Of a stretch of 64,000 bases of DNA, positions 35,007 through 43,519 are shown piece after piece; positions within the stretch are counted from its first letter, which is position 1, and each line of letters begins with the position of its first letter. The stretch covers positions 62,001 to 126,000 of the forward strand of contig CANLUY010000001.1 of the NCBI GenBank assembly GCA_947494435.1. The letters are read 5' to 3'. Origin of the DNA: an uncultured Litoreibacter sp. Its GTDB lineage: Bacteria; Pseudomonadota; Alphaproteobacteria; Rhodobacterales; Rhodobacteraceae. The translations under genes and the position numbers were made by a program. The notes beneath the pieces are model-generated. The model did no database searches. It was given only the letters and a program-made list of their open reading frames with translations, and was not told the origin of the DNA.

Positions 35007-35816
35007 CTATTCGATGGGCGGATTATAATATGCCGGTTCAAGCACCATAATCGTGGGGCGTCTGGGCAATGTGCGGGCTGAAATTTCAAGGAAGCTGCTG
35101 TCGGGTTCGACAATGTCGAACTCGTCTTTCATATCATTCAGAAACCCGTTGAGTGAATAGCGCCCGAACCAATGCATCGGGATCACGACGGAAGATTTCA
35201 GGCGTTTTAGCACCCGCGTCATGGTGGGTGTGTCTAGCGACAGGCCGCCATCAACGGCAGCCATGACCACGTCTAAGCGCCCAAGGGCCGCGTATTGCGC
35301 GGCGTCAGGTTCGTGATGCAAATGCCCGAGATGGCCGATGCACAGCCCGGCAACCTCAAAGACGAAGATGGAGTTGCCATCTTTTTCCACAGGGCCGCCG
35401 AAGCGCGACCTGATATCGGTGGGCACGTTGCGCACGAGCATTTCATCGAGGTCAAGATGGTGCTCTGACTGCCAGCCTTTCAACACATGCGGAATTGCGG
35501 GATCAGGGACGGAGGTCCAATGACTGCTATGGGCATGGTTCATCGTGACCACATCGGGTGTCAGCGTTACGCCACCCGTGAAGCCCACATAATCGGTGAT
35601 CGCGCTGAGCCCTTTCAGGGTCTGCAAAAGAAACATCGCGTGGTCGATATAGGTCAGACGCACGGTGTTGTCAGTCAGCGGTTCCTGCCAGTTCGCGTGG
35701 TGGACATAGTCCACACCAGGTGCGGCCTCCGCCAAGGCGATGCAATGTGATGGCCTGCGGTCTTGGCCGAAGGCAAGCGATGGAACAAGGAGTGCGAGTG
35801 CTAAAACAAGCCGCAT
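35007..35816 (-). CDS. Exported metallo-beta-lactamase-fold hydrolase
   Basis: A 269-residue protein with signal peptide MRLVLALALLVPSLAFG, so probably periplasmic. Metal-ligand blocks are visible: TMNHAHSSHW in the position of HxHxDH, LCIGHLGHLHHE and the strand SSVVIPMHWFG near the end. The first cluster is not a classic HxHxDH (AHSSH), so the second metal site may be altered; activity is uncertain. Relatives are described as Zn-dependent hydrolases of the beta-lactamase fold. It sits upstream of the GlcD-type flavoprotein on the same strand, and downstream of the GNAT, M16 and thrC run, so it could be the tail of that operon (53 bases after the GNAT stop). Confidence 0.75.
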   Translation of the reverse strand: MRLVLALALLVPSLAFGQDRRPSHCIALAEAAPGVDYVHHANWQEPLTDNTVRLTYIDHAMFLLQTLKGLSAITDYVGFTGGVTLTPDVVTMNHAHSSHWTSVPDPAIPHVLKGWQSEHHLDLDEMLVRNVPTDIRSRFGGPVEKDGNSIFVFEVAGLCIGHLGHLHHEPDAAQYAALGRLDVVMAAVDGGLSLDTPTMTRVLKRLKSSVVIPMHWFGRYSLNGFLNDMKDEFDIVEPDSSFLEISARTLPRRPTIMVLEPAYYNPPIE

Positions 35817-35869
35817 ACCCTGAGGTTAAACCAAGTTCGGAAAATTCCAAATCACGATTTTCGTGCGCA

Positions 35870-36454
35870 TCAGCCTGCGTCGGTACGTCCGCGTCGGTCC
35901 TGACGCAGATTTGCATAGAGCACATGGTTGCGCCAGCGTCCGCCGATTTGCAGATAACTTTGCGCAACGCCTTCATATTTGAAGCCAGCTTTTTCAAGAA
36001 CACCGCGGGAAGCAGTGTTTTCCGGCAGGCACGCGGCCTCCACCCGGCTGAGGTCCAAAGCAGTGAACGCGTAATGCACCAAACCTTGGATCGCTTCGCG
36101 CATATAGCCTTGGCGGGCGTGGCGTTGGCCGATCCAATAGCCCAGCGTTCCTGCCTGCGAAGGGCCACGACGGACATTGTCCAGAGTGATGGCGCCAAGC
36201 AAAGCGCCGTCTTCCCTGCGGGTCATGAACACAGGGACCGCACTGCCGGATGCAAGGGAGCGTTGGGCCCAGTAAACGCGGTTGGTGAAGCTTTTGCGGG
36301 TGAGATGGTCTGAGGCCCAAACGGGTTCCCACGGGGTCAGGAATTCGATGCTCTCGGATCTGAGCGCGGCCCATGGTCTGAAATCCGCATGCTGCGGCAG
36401 GCGCAGGGTCATGCGCTCTGTCTCAATCCTGACTTTCTTTCGAGAGCGTAGCAT
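35870..36454 (-). CDS. GNAT acetyltransferase, RimJ type
   Basis: A 194-residue GNAT protein with the RimJ/RimL layout: TERMTLRLPQHADFRPWAALR, GTLGYWIGQRHARQGYMREAIQGLVHYAF and CLPENTASRGVLEKAGFKYEGVAQSYLQIGGRWRNHVLY. Members acetylate N-termini of ribosomal proteins or other amines, using acetyl-CoA. The gene begins one base after the M16 peptidase stop (start 36454, stop 36456), so it is co-transcribed with thrC and the peptidase. Extra basic residues at the start (MLRSRKKVR) may be real. The acceptor is unknown. Confidence 0.87.
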   Translation of the reverse strand: MLRSRKKVRIETERMTLRLPQHADFRPWAALRSESIEFLTPWEPVWASDHLTRKSFTNRVYWAQRSLASGSAVPVFMTRREDGALLGAITLDNVRRGPSQAGTLGYWIGQRHARQGYMREAIQGLVHYAFTALDLSRVEAACLPENTASRGVLEKAGFKYEGVAQSYLQIGGRWRNHVLYANLRQDRRGRTDAG

Positions 36455-36455
36455 C

Positions 36456-37721
36456 TTATGCGGCGAGTTTCCGGGTCAGGGCCTCAAGATCACGCGCTTT
36501 TTTGACGGGACCATAGAGCGCCATCGCCGCCTGCCCGCTGCCTGCCATCTCAGCCGCGAAATCTCGGACTTGCGCCATATCAACCGCGTCAATCTTTTCA
36601 ATCGTTTCGCTTAATGGTGGCACGCGGCCCCAGATCCCCACAAGGCGCGCAAGGCGTTCGGCCCGGGATGACGGGCTTTCCAGCCCCATCAGCAGACCCG
36701 CTTTCATTTGTGCGCGGGCGCGGTCAACTTCCGCGCTCGTAAGATCGCCAGCGGCGCGTTTCAACTCGTCAATCGCTAGGTCTGCGAGGCCAGCAATGTC
36801 GTCGCCAGAGGTGCCTGCATAGACGGTCATCGTGCCGGTGTCGGAATAGCTGCCGATCTGGGCGAAGATCGAATAACACAGGCCCCGCTTCTCGCGGGCC
36901 TCTTGGAACAGGCGGGAGGACATGCCGCCGCCGAAGACGGAGGAGAAGACCTGCGCGGTATAGAAAGCATCATCGCGGTAACCGGGGGCCTCAAACGCGA
37001 GCGTGAAATGGGCTTGTTCAAGGTCTTTGATCTCACGACGTTCCCCGGATGTGAACTTGGCGGGGTCAGCCACCAAGGCGGGCCGTGCGGGCATGTCGCC
37101 GAACAGGTCTTCAGCCATTTTGACGATCTGGTCGTGATCCACCGCTCCTGCGGCGGACAGGATCAGCTGGCCGGGGCCGTAATGTTCAGTGACGAATCCT
37201 GCAAGGTCGTCGCGTGTGAAGGAAGAGACGCGTTCAGAGGGCCCAAGGATCGTGCGGCCGATGGGTTGGTTGGGATATGCCGCCTCTTGCAGCCAGTCGA
37301 AGACCACGTCGTCGGGCGTGTCGAGGGATTGACCGATTTCCTGCAGGATCACACCGCGCTCAGTTTCGATCTCGTGCGGGTCGAAGATGGGATTTCGCAA
37401 GATATCCGCGATCACATCGAGGCCAAGGGCCACGTCCTCTTTCAGAACGCGCGCGTAATAGGCTGTGACCTCGCGGGAGGTATAGGCGTTGATATAGCCG
37501 CCGACGTCTTCGATGGCTTCGGCGATCTGCAAGGCGTTGCGTCGTTTGGTGCCTTTGAAAGCCATATGCTCAAGGAAATGCGCGATGCCGTTTTGTTGGA
37601 TACGCTCATGGCGGCCACCGGCATTGACCCAGATGCCCACGCTGGCGCTTTCAAGGCCGGGCATATGTTCGGTGACGACACGGAAGCCGTTGGCGAGTGT
37701 GTGCAGGCGGGGGTCGCTCAC
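36456..37721 (-). CDS. M16 family zinc peptidase
   Basis: A 421-residue pitrilysin-type protease, resembling the mitochondrial processing peptidase beta subunit. Active-site HxxEH is HFLEH at 48-52 (NGIAHFLEHMAFKGTKRR), and the downstream third zinc ligand falls within IETERGVILQEI. The glycine-rich C-terminal half (SVFGGGMSSRLFQEAREKRGLCYSI) is present. Start is GTG 37721, overlapping the thrC stop as GTGA, so the two are translationally coupled. The protein lacks a clear signal sequence and is probably cytoplasmic. thrC followed by an M16 gene is a common arrangement in this family of bacteria. Confidence 0.94.
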   Translation of the reverse strand: MSDPRLHTLANGFRVVTEHMPGLESASVGIWVNAGGRHERIQQNGIAHFLEHMAFKGTKRRNALQIAEAIEDVGGYINAYTSREVTAYYARVLKEDVALGLDVIADILRNPIFDPHEIETERGVILQEIGQSLDTPDDVVFDWLQEAAYPNQPIGRTILGPSERVSSFTRDDLAGFVTEHYGPGQLILSAAGAVDHDQIVKMAEDLFGDMPARPALVADPAKFTSGERREIKDLEQAHFTLAFEAPGYRDDAFYTAQVFSSVFGGGMSSRLFQEAREKRGLCYSIFAQIGSYSDTGTMTVYAGTSGDDIAGLADLAIDELKRAAGDLTSAEVDRARAQMKAGLLMGLESPSSRAERLARLVGIWGRVPPLSETIEKIDAVDMAQVRDFAAEMAGSGQAAMALYGPVKKARDLEALTRKLAA

Positions 37722-39106
37722 GCAGATATCCTTTCGCGGATGATGGCTTGAATGGCGGCTGTGTCGCCTTTGACATGGGTGATCGTTTCGTCGCGATCAT
37801 AAAGGTCGGCCATTCTGGCAGGCAGTGGCGGGTGGGTGTTGGATGCGGCCTTGACCGCGGCGGGGAATTTTGCGGGGTGTGCTGTTGCGAGTGTGATCAT
37901 CGGGGTTTCGCCGAGATGGTCTTGCGCGACATGGACGCCGACTGCGGAGTGCGGGCAGAGCAGCTCGCCCATTTTGGCCTGCGCGGTTTTGATCATTTTT
38001 GAGGTTTGATCTTCGCTGACACGGCCGGAGGCGTAGGTTTCCTTCAGCGCGTGGTACGCGCCTTGGCTGACCTTGAAGGCGCCGCCTTGCTTGAGGCTGT
38101 CCATCTGCTCCGCCACGGCATTGCCGGCTTGGTCATAGGCGTAAAACAAGGCGCGTTCGAAATTGGAGGAGACTTGAATATCCATGGACGGGCTGATCGA
38201 GGGGATCACGCCTTCGGTCGTGTAGCTGCCGGTTTCCAGCGTGCGGTGCAGGATGTCGTTTTGGTTCGTGGCGATCACGAGCTTCTCAATCGGCAGGCCC
38301 ATTTGCTTGGCGATGTAGCCGGCGAAGATGTCGCCGAAATTGCCGGTTGGCACGGTGAAGCTGACCTTGCGGTCCGGCGCGCCCAGTGAGACGGCGCTGG
38401 AGAAGTAATACACGACCTGCGCCAGAACGCGCGCCCAGTTGATGGAGTTGACGCCTGCGAGGCGCACGCCGTCGCGGAAGTCGAAATCGTTGAACATGTC
38501 TTTGAGCGCGCCTTGGCAGGTGTCGAAATCGCCTTCGACGGCGAGGGCGTGGACATTGCTTTCGGTGGAGGTCGTCATCTGGCGGCGCTGCACTTCTGAG
38601 ACGCGGCCATCGGGGTACATGATGAAGACGTCTACGGCATCGAGGCCCTTGAAAGCCTCAATCGCGGCGGAGCCTGTGTCGCCGGAAGTGGCACCGACGA
38701 TGGTGACGCGTTCGCCGGAGCGGCTGAGGGCGGCTTGGAACAGTTGGCCGATCAACTGCATCGCGAAGTCTTTGAAGGCCAGCGTTGGGCCGTGGAAGAG
38801 TTCTAGCAGAAAGTGATTGCTGTCCAGTTGCACCAGCGGCGCGCGGGCGGCGTGGCCGAAGCCAGCGTAGGCTTTGGCGATGATGTCGCGGAATTCGGTG
38901 TCGGTGAACGTGTCGCCAATGAAGGGGCGCATGACAGTGAAAGCGATCTCTTCATAGCTTTGACCGCGCATCGCGCGGATGGCGTCAGCGTCGAGTGTTG
39001 GGATCGCCTCAGGCAAGTAAAGACCACCATCGCGGGCGAGGCCGGTGAGCATAGCTTGCTCGAAACTCAGAACGGGGGCGTTGCCTCGGGTAGAAATGTA
39101 GCGCAT
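37718..39106 (-). CDS. thrC: Threonine synthase
   Basis: ThrC converts O-phosphohomoserine to threonine with PLP. The 462-residue protein has the family features MRYISTRG, HGPTLAFKDFAMQLIGQLF (cofactor lysine in LAFKDF), VGATSGDTGSAAIEAF, PTGNFGDIFAGYIAKQMGLP and FALYDQAG-like text. Its size matches the fungal/bacterial long form. It follows SURF1 by 13 bases on the same strand, so the oxidase operon likely reads through into thrC. Within the window it joins lysC as a threonine-pathway gene. The start ATG 39106 is unambiguous. Confidence 0.97.
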   Translation of the reverse strand: MRYISTRGNAPVLSFEQAMLTGLARDGGLYLPEAIPTLDADAIRAMRGQSYEEIAFTVMRPFIGDTFTDTEFRDIIAKAYAGFGHAARAPLVQLDSNHFLLELFHGPTLAFKDFAMQLIGQLFQAALSRSGERVTIVGATSGDTGSAAIEAFKGLDAVDVFIMYPDGRVSEVQRRQMTTSTESNVHALAVEGDFDTCQGALKDMFNDFDFRDGVRLAGVNSINWARVLAQVVYYFSSAVSLGAPDRKVSFTVPTGNFGDIFAGYIAKQMGLPIEKLVIATNQNDILHRTLETGSYTTEGVIPSISPSMDIQVSSNFERALFYAYDQAGNAVAEQMDSLKQGGAFKVSQGAYHALKETYASGRVSEDQTSKMIKTAQAKMGELLCPHSAVGVHVAQDHLGETPMITLATAHPAKFPAAVKAASNTHPPLPARMADLYDRDETITHVKGDTAAIQAIIRERISA

Positions 39107-39119
39107 TCGGGGCTGTCCT

Positions 39120-39797
39120 TCAGACGGTTCGCTGCCTGATACGCCAAAGCAGATACGCTGTCATCCCCGCCCATGCGGCTGCGAGCAAAAACCATGTGAT
39201 CGCATATTGAAGGTGGTCGTTGGGGATACCGGTGGCTGTGACAGGCACGGGTTGTACGTCAGGAGTGGTTTTCGAGGTGGCGCGGGCGACGACCAAAATT
39301 TCTTCTGTGCCGAGGCTTTCGGCCATCGCAGGGATATCGCGGGCGAACCAAATGTTCTTGGCTTTGTCGGGATCTGGGGTGAAGCCGTCAATCTCATTGG
39401 GCCAATGCAGGTTGCCTTGAACTTTGACGTTTTCCGCTTGGCGGGTTTCAACTTTCCGGTCCGTTGGCACAAAGCCACGATCAACCATGATGCGACGCCC
39501 ATCTGTGGTGACGAATTCCGCTATGACACGGTAGCCCGCACCTTGGTTCTTGATCGAAAACAGAACATGCAGCTCTTGCCCGGTGAAATCACCGGCGACC
39601 TCAACGGGGAGGTATTTGTGTTCAGCCAGCGTAGGTGTATCTGGTAAGGCAGTCGGCGCGGCTGCGATCTCCCGATTGATTTCGGCCAGAATGCCTTCTT
39701 TCCATGCGAGCCGTTTGACCTGCCATGTCCCGAGGGACAGCAGGATCGCGCAACCGATCAGGCCAAACAGGAGGGGTATGATCATGCGTTTGGTCAT
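39120..39797 (-). CDS. SURF1-family cytochrome oxidase assembly protein
   Basis: SURF1 aids heme a insertion into oxidase subunit I. The 225-residue protein has the two-helix topology of the family: an N-terminal membrane segment (MIIPLLFGLIGCAILLSLGTWQVKRLAWK), a periplasmic domain with NQGAGYRVIAEFVTTDGRRIMVDRGFVP and a C-terminal helix (HLQYAITWFLLAAAWAGMTAYLLWRIR). The motif LGTWQxxR is a hallmark. It lies downstream of ctaE on the same strand with the terminator 39811-39840 between them, so it may be partly separated from ctaE transcription. Placement at the end of the oxidase gene set supports the assignment. Confidence 0.95.
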   Translation of the reverse strand: MTKRMIIPLLFGLIGCAILLSLGTWQVKRLAWKEGILAEINREIAAAPTALPDTPTLAEHKYLPVEVAGDFTGQELHVLFSIKNQGAGYRVIAEFVTTDGRRIMVDRGFVPTDRKVETRQAENVKVQGNLHWPNEIDGFTPDPDKAKNIWFARDIPAMAESLGTEEILVVARATSKTTPDVQPVPVTATGIPNDHLQYAITWFLLAAAWAGMTAYLLWRIRQRTV

Positions 39798-39810
39798 GGA
39801 GCCTCAATGA

Positions 39811-39840
39811 AAAAGCGCGAGGGGGTTAACCCTCGCGCCT
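39811..39840 (-). terminator. Terminator between ctaE and SURF1
   Basis: A 9-bp stem (GCGCGAGGG, 39815-39823, pairing with CCCTCGCGC, 39830-39838) with a 6-base loop. On the minus strand it is followed by TTTTT. It should reduce transcription from the oxidase subunit genes into SURF1-thrC, which may explain differing expression levels. Confidence 0.82.
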
Positions 39841-39867
39841 GATTACATGTCGCTTTGGGTCGGGCTA

Positions 39868-40668
39868 TCAACCGCCCCAGATGTAGACTGCTGCGAAGAG
39901 GAACAGCCAGACCACATCAACGAAGTGCCAGTACCAAGCGGCGGCCTCAAAGCCCACGTGTTTCTCTTGCGTGAAGTGGCCGGCGCGGGCCCGCAGGTAG
40001 CAGACGAAGAGGAAGATCGTGCCGATTACAACGTGGAAGCCGTGAAAGCCTGTCGCCATGAAAAAGTTTGCGCCGTAGATGTTGCCGGAGAAGCCAAAGG
40101 CTGCGTGGCTGTACTCGTAGGCTTGGAAGGCTGTGAAGACGAGGCCAAGCAGAACTGCGATGATCAGGCCAGATTTCAGGTCTTTGCGGTTATTTTCATG
40201 CGCAAGCGCGTGGTGCGCCCAAGTGGCAGCGGCACCGGAGCAGAGCAGGATCAGCGTGTTGATCAATGGCAGGTGCCATGGGTCAAATGTCTCAATCCCG
40301 GCAGGAGGCCAGACGCCGTCAACCATCGGGCTGTTCTCGCCCATTGGGTACATGGCGTGTTTGAAGAAGGACCAGAACCATGCCACGAAGAACATAACCT
40401 CGGACATGATGAAAAAGATGAACCCGTAGCGCAGGCCAATGCGCACGACGGGCGTGTGATCGCCCATGTGGCTTTCCTCGACCACATCGGACCACCACGA
40501 GAACATAACGTAGAGCACCAGTGCCAAGCCCATGAAGAAGGCCCAAGGCCCCATGTCATGCATCCAAACCACAGCGCCAGAGAGCATGATGAATGCGCCT
40601 AGCGACCCGAGAGCCGGGTTAATCGATGGCGGAAGGATGTGGTAGTCGTGGTTCTTAGCGTGTGCCAT
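39868..40668 (-). CDS. ctaE: Cytochrome c oxidase subunit III
   Basis: Subunit III of the aa3-type cytochrome c oxidase, 266 residues, seven membrane segments. Recognised by its opening [62 protein letters not shown] and its C-terminal [19 protein letters not shown]. The Glu of the helix SEVMFF and the terminal [10 protein letters not shown] are conserved. The gene follows ctaG by 21 bases on the same strand and precedes a terminator. The catalytic subunit I gene (ctaD) is not in the window. Confidence 0.98.
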   Translation of the reverse strand: MAHAKNHDYHILPPSINPALGSLGAFIMLSGAVVWMHDMGPWAFFMGLALVLYVMFSWWSDVVEESHMGDHTPVVRIGLRYGFIFFIMSEVMFFVAWFWSFFKHAMYPMGENSPMVDGVWPPAGIETFDPWHLPLINTLILLCSGAAATWAHHALAHENNRKDLKSGLIIAVLLGLVFTAFQAYEYSHAAFGFSGNIYGANFFMATGFHGFHVVIGTIFLFVCYLRARAGHFTQEKHVGFEAAAWYWHFVDVVWLFLFAAVYIWGG

Positions 40669-40689
40669 GGGTGTCCCTCGGTTTGGACC

Positions 40690-41283
40690 TTAGTTATTGT
40701 AGGTGTTTTCGGTTGTCTCAGCGCTGTTGTCCAGCGCAGCTTGTGTTTCTTCCAGCGGAATTTCGTAAAATGTGTAGCTCAGCGTGATGGCGTCGATGTA
40801 TTGGCCATCGCGATCATCGACGATTTCCGGGTCGACATAGAAGGTCACAGGCATCTGTACCCGCTCGCCGGGTTGCAAGACCTGCTCCTCAAAGCAGAAG
40901 CAGTCGATCTTGGTAAAAAAGCCGCCAGCCGTGAACGGGAAGACATTGTAAGTGGCTGATCCTGCGATGGGACGGTCGGTGGGATTGTAGGCCTCGTAAA
41001 AGGCCAGACCTGTTTCGCCAATGCGGACCGTCATTTCGCGTTGCACGGGCTTGAATTCCCACGCCATTTCGGATGTCAGCGAGCCGTCGAAACGGACATT
41101 TATGGTTTGATCGAGGATCGTATCTGGCGCGGCGTCAGCTTCCAGCGTGGCGCCGCCATAGCCTGTTACGCGGCAGAACCAGTCATACAGCGGAACAGAC
41201 GCGAAAGAGAGGCTGACCATCGTGAAAACGACGGTGCAGAGGACAGCCAGTGTGCGTTTGGTTGGATCGAAACTTTTGAACAT
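40690..41283 (-). CDS. ctaG: Cytochrome c oxidase assembly protein CtaG/Cox11
   Basis: CtaG/Cox11 delivers copper to CuB of oxidase subunit I. The 197-residue protein has one N-terminal membrane segment (TLAVLCTVVFTMVSLSFASVPLYDWFCRVTGYGG) and the copper motif KIDCFCFEEQVLQPGE. Length fits the family. Its start, ATG 41283, is inside the stop codon of the small upstream gene (TGATG), so expression is coupled. The C-terminus (after LEETQ) is a short variable tail. Assignment is firm from the CFCF motif and operon position. Confidence 0.97.
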   Translation of the reverse strand: MFKSFDPTKRTLAVLCTVVFTMVSLSFASVPLYDWFCRVTGYGGATLEADAAPDTILDQTINVRFDGSLTSEMAWEFKPVQREMTVRIGETGLAFYEAYNPTDRPIAGSATYNVFPFTAGGFFTKIDCFCFEEQVLQPGERVQMPVTFYVDPEIVDDRDGQYIDAITLSYTFYEIPLEETQAALDNSAETTENTYNN

Positions 41284-41477
41284 CAGTTGCCTTCCTGCGT
41301 CGGAAGAATCTCAGGGCGGACAACGTGATCAAAGCCCTGCGCGAGGCTGCCATTGGTGATCTTCACATAAGTCAGGCCGAAAACGATAAAGACGAAGCCC
41401 GCCAAGGTCAGGCCAACCCCAAGATTGCGGGAAAACCGGCGTTGGTGAAGCTCATGTTCTGCGCGTGGAGCAGCCAT
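41283..41477 (-). CDS. Small CoxF-like oxidase assembly protein
   Basis: A 64-residue protein (MAAPRAEHELHQRRFSRNLG...), too short for many gene callers. It has one membrane segment (VGLTLAGFVFIVFGLTYVKI) followed by a short hydrophilic end. The start ATG 41477 shares a base with the ctaB stop (TAATG), and its stop shares a base with the ctaG start. Small genes at this exact place between ctaB and ctaG are known in Paracoccus and Rhodobacter relatives as oxidase assembly factors (CoxF). Function is otherwise undefined. Confidence 0.82.
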   Translation of the reverse strand: MAAPRAEHELHQRRFSRNLGVGLTLAGFVFIVFGLTYVKITNGSLAQGFDHVVRPEILPTQEGN

Positions 41478-42418
41478 TACCAAGCCCCCATGCCGAAGCC
41501 TTGCACCCAGAGCGCTTGCACAAGCAGCGCGCCGAAGCTGGCGAAAAGATAGGTCAGGGAGAAGCGGAAATACTTCTTTTCCGCCTTGTAGCTGTCCGCG
41601 TCTGCAGTCGCGTCGTCGCGCTTGTAGAGTTGCCATGCCCCGTAGACGAACTTGGTGTTCAGGTAGAGCGCGGCGGCGAGGTAAATCCAGCCACCGATTG
41701 ACGTGAACGCGGCGTATACCGCGAGCGGTGCCAGAAGGGCTGCATATGCAAGGATGTGTTTGCGGGTGACGGCTTTGCCATGGGTCACGGTCAGCATGGG
41801 CACACCGGCTTTTGAGTAGTCTTCGTTCATGAACAGCGAGAGTGCCCAGAAATGCGGTGGGGTCCACATGAAGATGATGACGAACATCAGAACCGATTCA
41901 ACGGACACGCCACCCGTTGCGACAGCCCAACCGATCATCGGAGGAAACGCACCAGCCGCGCCGCCAATGACGATGTTTTGCGGGGTCCAGCGTTTCAGCC
42001 ACATTGTGTAGATGACGACGTAGAAGAATATCGTAAACGCCAGAATACCCGCTGCAACCATGTTGGAGGCCAGCGCCAACATCACCACGGCAATCGCCGA
42101 GAGCCACAGACCGATGGTCAACGCTTCGCCTTTCGTCACTTTGCCCGCAGGGACCGGGCGGCGTGACGTGCGTTTCATGATCGCGTCGATATCGTGGTCA
42201 TACCACATGTTTAAAGCGCCGGAGGCGCCGCCGCCCAATGCGATAAACAGGATCGCGACAAAGGCAACGAACGGATGCACGTAGACGGGTGCCACGAAGA
42301 CACCCACAGCAGCGGTGAACACCACCAGTGACATCACTCGAGGCTTTAGCAGGGCGACGTAATCGCCGAACTGCGCTTCATCCTCGTAAGACCCGATATT
42401 TTGTGTTGCGTCTGTCAT
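41477..42418 (-). CDS. ctaB: Protoheme IX farnesyltransferase (heme O synthase)
   Basis: CtaB attaches a farnesyl chain to heme B, giving heme O, the precursor of heme A of the oxidase. The 313-residue inner-membrane protein has about eight to nine segments and the prenyltransferase motifs NMWYDHDIDAIMKRTSRRPVPAGKV (first Asp-rich site) and YSKAGVPMLTVTHGKAVTRKHI (second site). The start ATG 42418 follows ctaC by 38 bases. It belongs to the oxidase operon ctaC-ctaB-small gene-ctaG-ctaE. I see no oddities. Confidence 0.97.
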   Translation of the reverse strand: MTDATQNIGSYEDEAQFGDYVALLKPRVMSLVVFTAAVGVFVAPVYVHPFVAFVAILFIALGGGASGALNMWYDHDIDAIMKRTSRRPVPAGKVTKGEALTIGLWLSAIAVVMLALASNMVAAGILAFTIFFYVVIYTMWLKRWTPQNIVIGGAAGAFPPMIGWAVATGGVSVESVLMFVIIFMWTPPHFWALSLFMNEDYSKAGVPMLTVTHGKAVTRKHILAYAALLAPLAVYAAFTSIGGWIYLAAALYLNTKFVYGAWQLYKRDDATADADSYKAEKKYFRFSLTYLFASFGALLVQALWVQGFGMGAW

Positions 42419-42456
42419 GATGCGTCAGAAGGGGGGCATATTGCCCACCCTACTCC

Positions 42457-43356
42457 TTATTTCGAAGCGACTTGGATCAAAGGTTCTGCGGGTGCAATAC
42501 CTGCATATTCTTCCTTGGCGCGTGCAATCCACTCGGCATAGGCCTCTTCGCTGACCACTTTCACAGTGATCGGCATATAGGCGTGGGATTGACCACACAG
42601 CTCAGAACATTGACCAAAGTAGATGCCTTCCTGCTCTGCGGTGAACCAAAGCTGGGCCAAACGACCGGGAACGCCGTCTTGCTTCACACCGAAGGAGGGG
42701 ATCGTCCAGGAATGGATCACGTCAGCGGCAGTGACTTGCATCACGATTGTTTTGCCAACGGGGATCACAACAGCTGTGTCAGTCGCGAGCAGGAATTGCT
42801 CATCCGTGTAGCCAGCCTGCGCCAACTCTGCGGACACGTCAGGTGTCAGGCGGTTTTCGCCAGCACCGATCATGAAGCTGTCAAAGCCGAAGCCTTCGTC
42901 GACATATTCGTAGCCCCAGTACCACTGGTAGCCGGTCGCCTTGATGACGATATCGCCTTCCGGAATGCGCTGCTGTTTGAACAGAACAGGGATGGAAAAC
43001 GCACCGATGACCACAAGAATGATGATCGGAATGATGGTCCAAGCAACTTCGATTGTGGAATTGTGCGTGAAGGTCGATGGGTTCGGGTTGCGCTTCGCCG
43101 CAAATTTGAACGCCGCATAGGCGAGCAGAACGGTCACGAACAGCGTGATCACGGTAATGATGACCAGAACGAAGTTGTCCAACCAGTGAATATCGCGCGC
43201 CAACTCTGTCACGGCTGGCTGGAAGTCGGTTCCGTTCGGCTCAGGTTGGCCGATGATTTCCAACGGGCCAAGTGGCGCGTCCAAGCTGGACTGCGCCCAA
43301 GCTGCGGTTGCCAGTGGGAGCGATGCAATCGCCCCGAAAATTCTTGAAAGTCGCAT
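42457..43356 (-). CDS. ctaC: Cytochrome c oxidase subunit II
   Basis: Subunit II carries the CuA centre that receives electrons from cytochrome c. The 299-residue protein has a signal peptide (MRLSRIFGAIASLPLATAAWA), two membrane helices (NFVLVIITVITLFVTVLLAYA and TIIPIIILVVIGAFSIPVLF) and the periplasmic CuA domain with YQWYWGYEY and CSELCGQSHAYMPITV, where Cys, Glu, Cys, His and Met are copper ligands. It heads the operon and is divergent from tldD, a conserved order in Rhodobacteraceae. Confidence 0.98.
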   Translation of the reverse strand: MRLSRIFGAIASLPLATAAWAQSSLDAPLGPLEIIGQPEPNGTDFQPAVTELARDIHWLDNFVLVIITVITLFVTVLLAYAAFKFAAKRNPNPSTFTHNSTIEVAWTIIPIIILVVIGAFSIPVLFKQQRIPEGDIVIKATGYQWYWGYEYVDEGFGFDSFMIGAGENRLTPDVSAELAQAGYTDEQFLLATDTAVVIPVGKTIVMQVTAADVIHSWTIPSFGVKQDGVPGRLAQLWFTAEQEGIYFGQCSELCGQSHAYMPITVKVVSEEAYAEWIARAKEEYAGIAPAEPLIQVASK

Positions 43357-43519
43357 AGTGTTTCCCTGATTTTCAGAGGCGTGCTGGCTAATGCACGGAA
43401 TCCCCCGTTGCGTCTGCTGCTGTCAAAACCATATTACACGACAGGGGGCAAGACTTCCTACCCCTCTCGCGCTACCTTGCCGCAGGCATTTGCGCCCCAT
43501 TTCTGAAGGAGACGTTAAA

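Noticed and set aside
36903-37751. Plus-strand open frame opposite the M16 peptidase
   Set aside because: The M16 gene shows HxxEH and operon coupling to thrC; the opposing frame has no recognisable feature.
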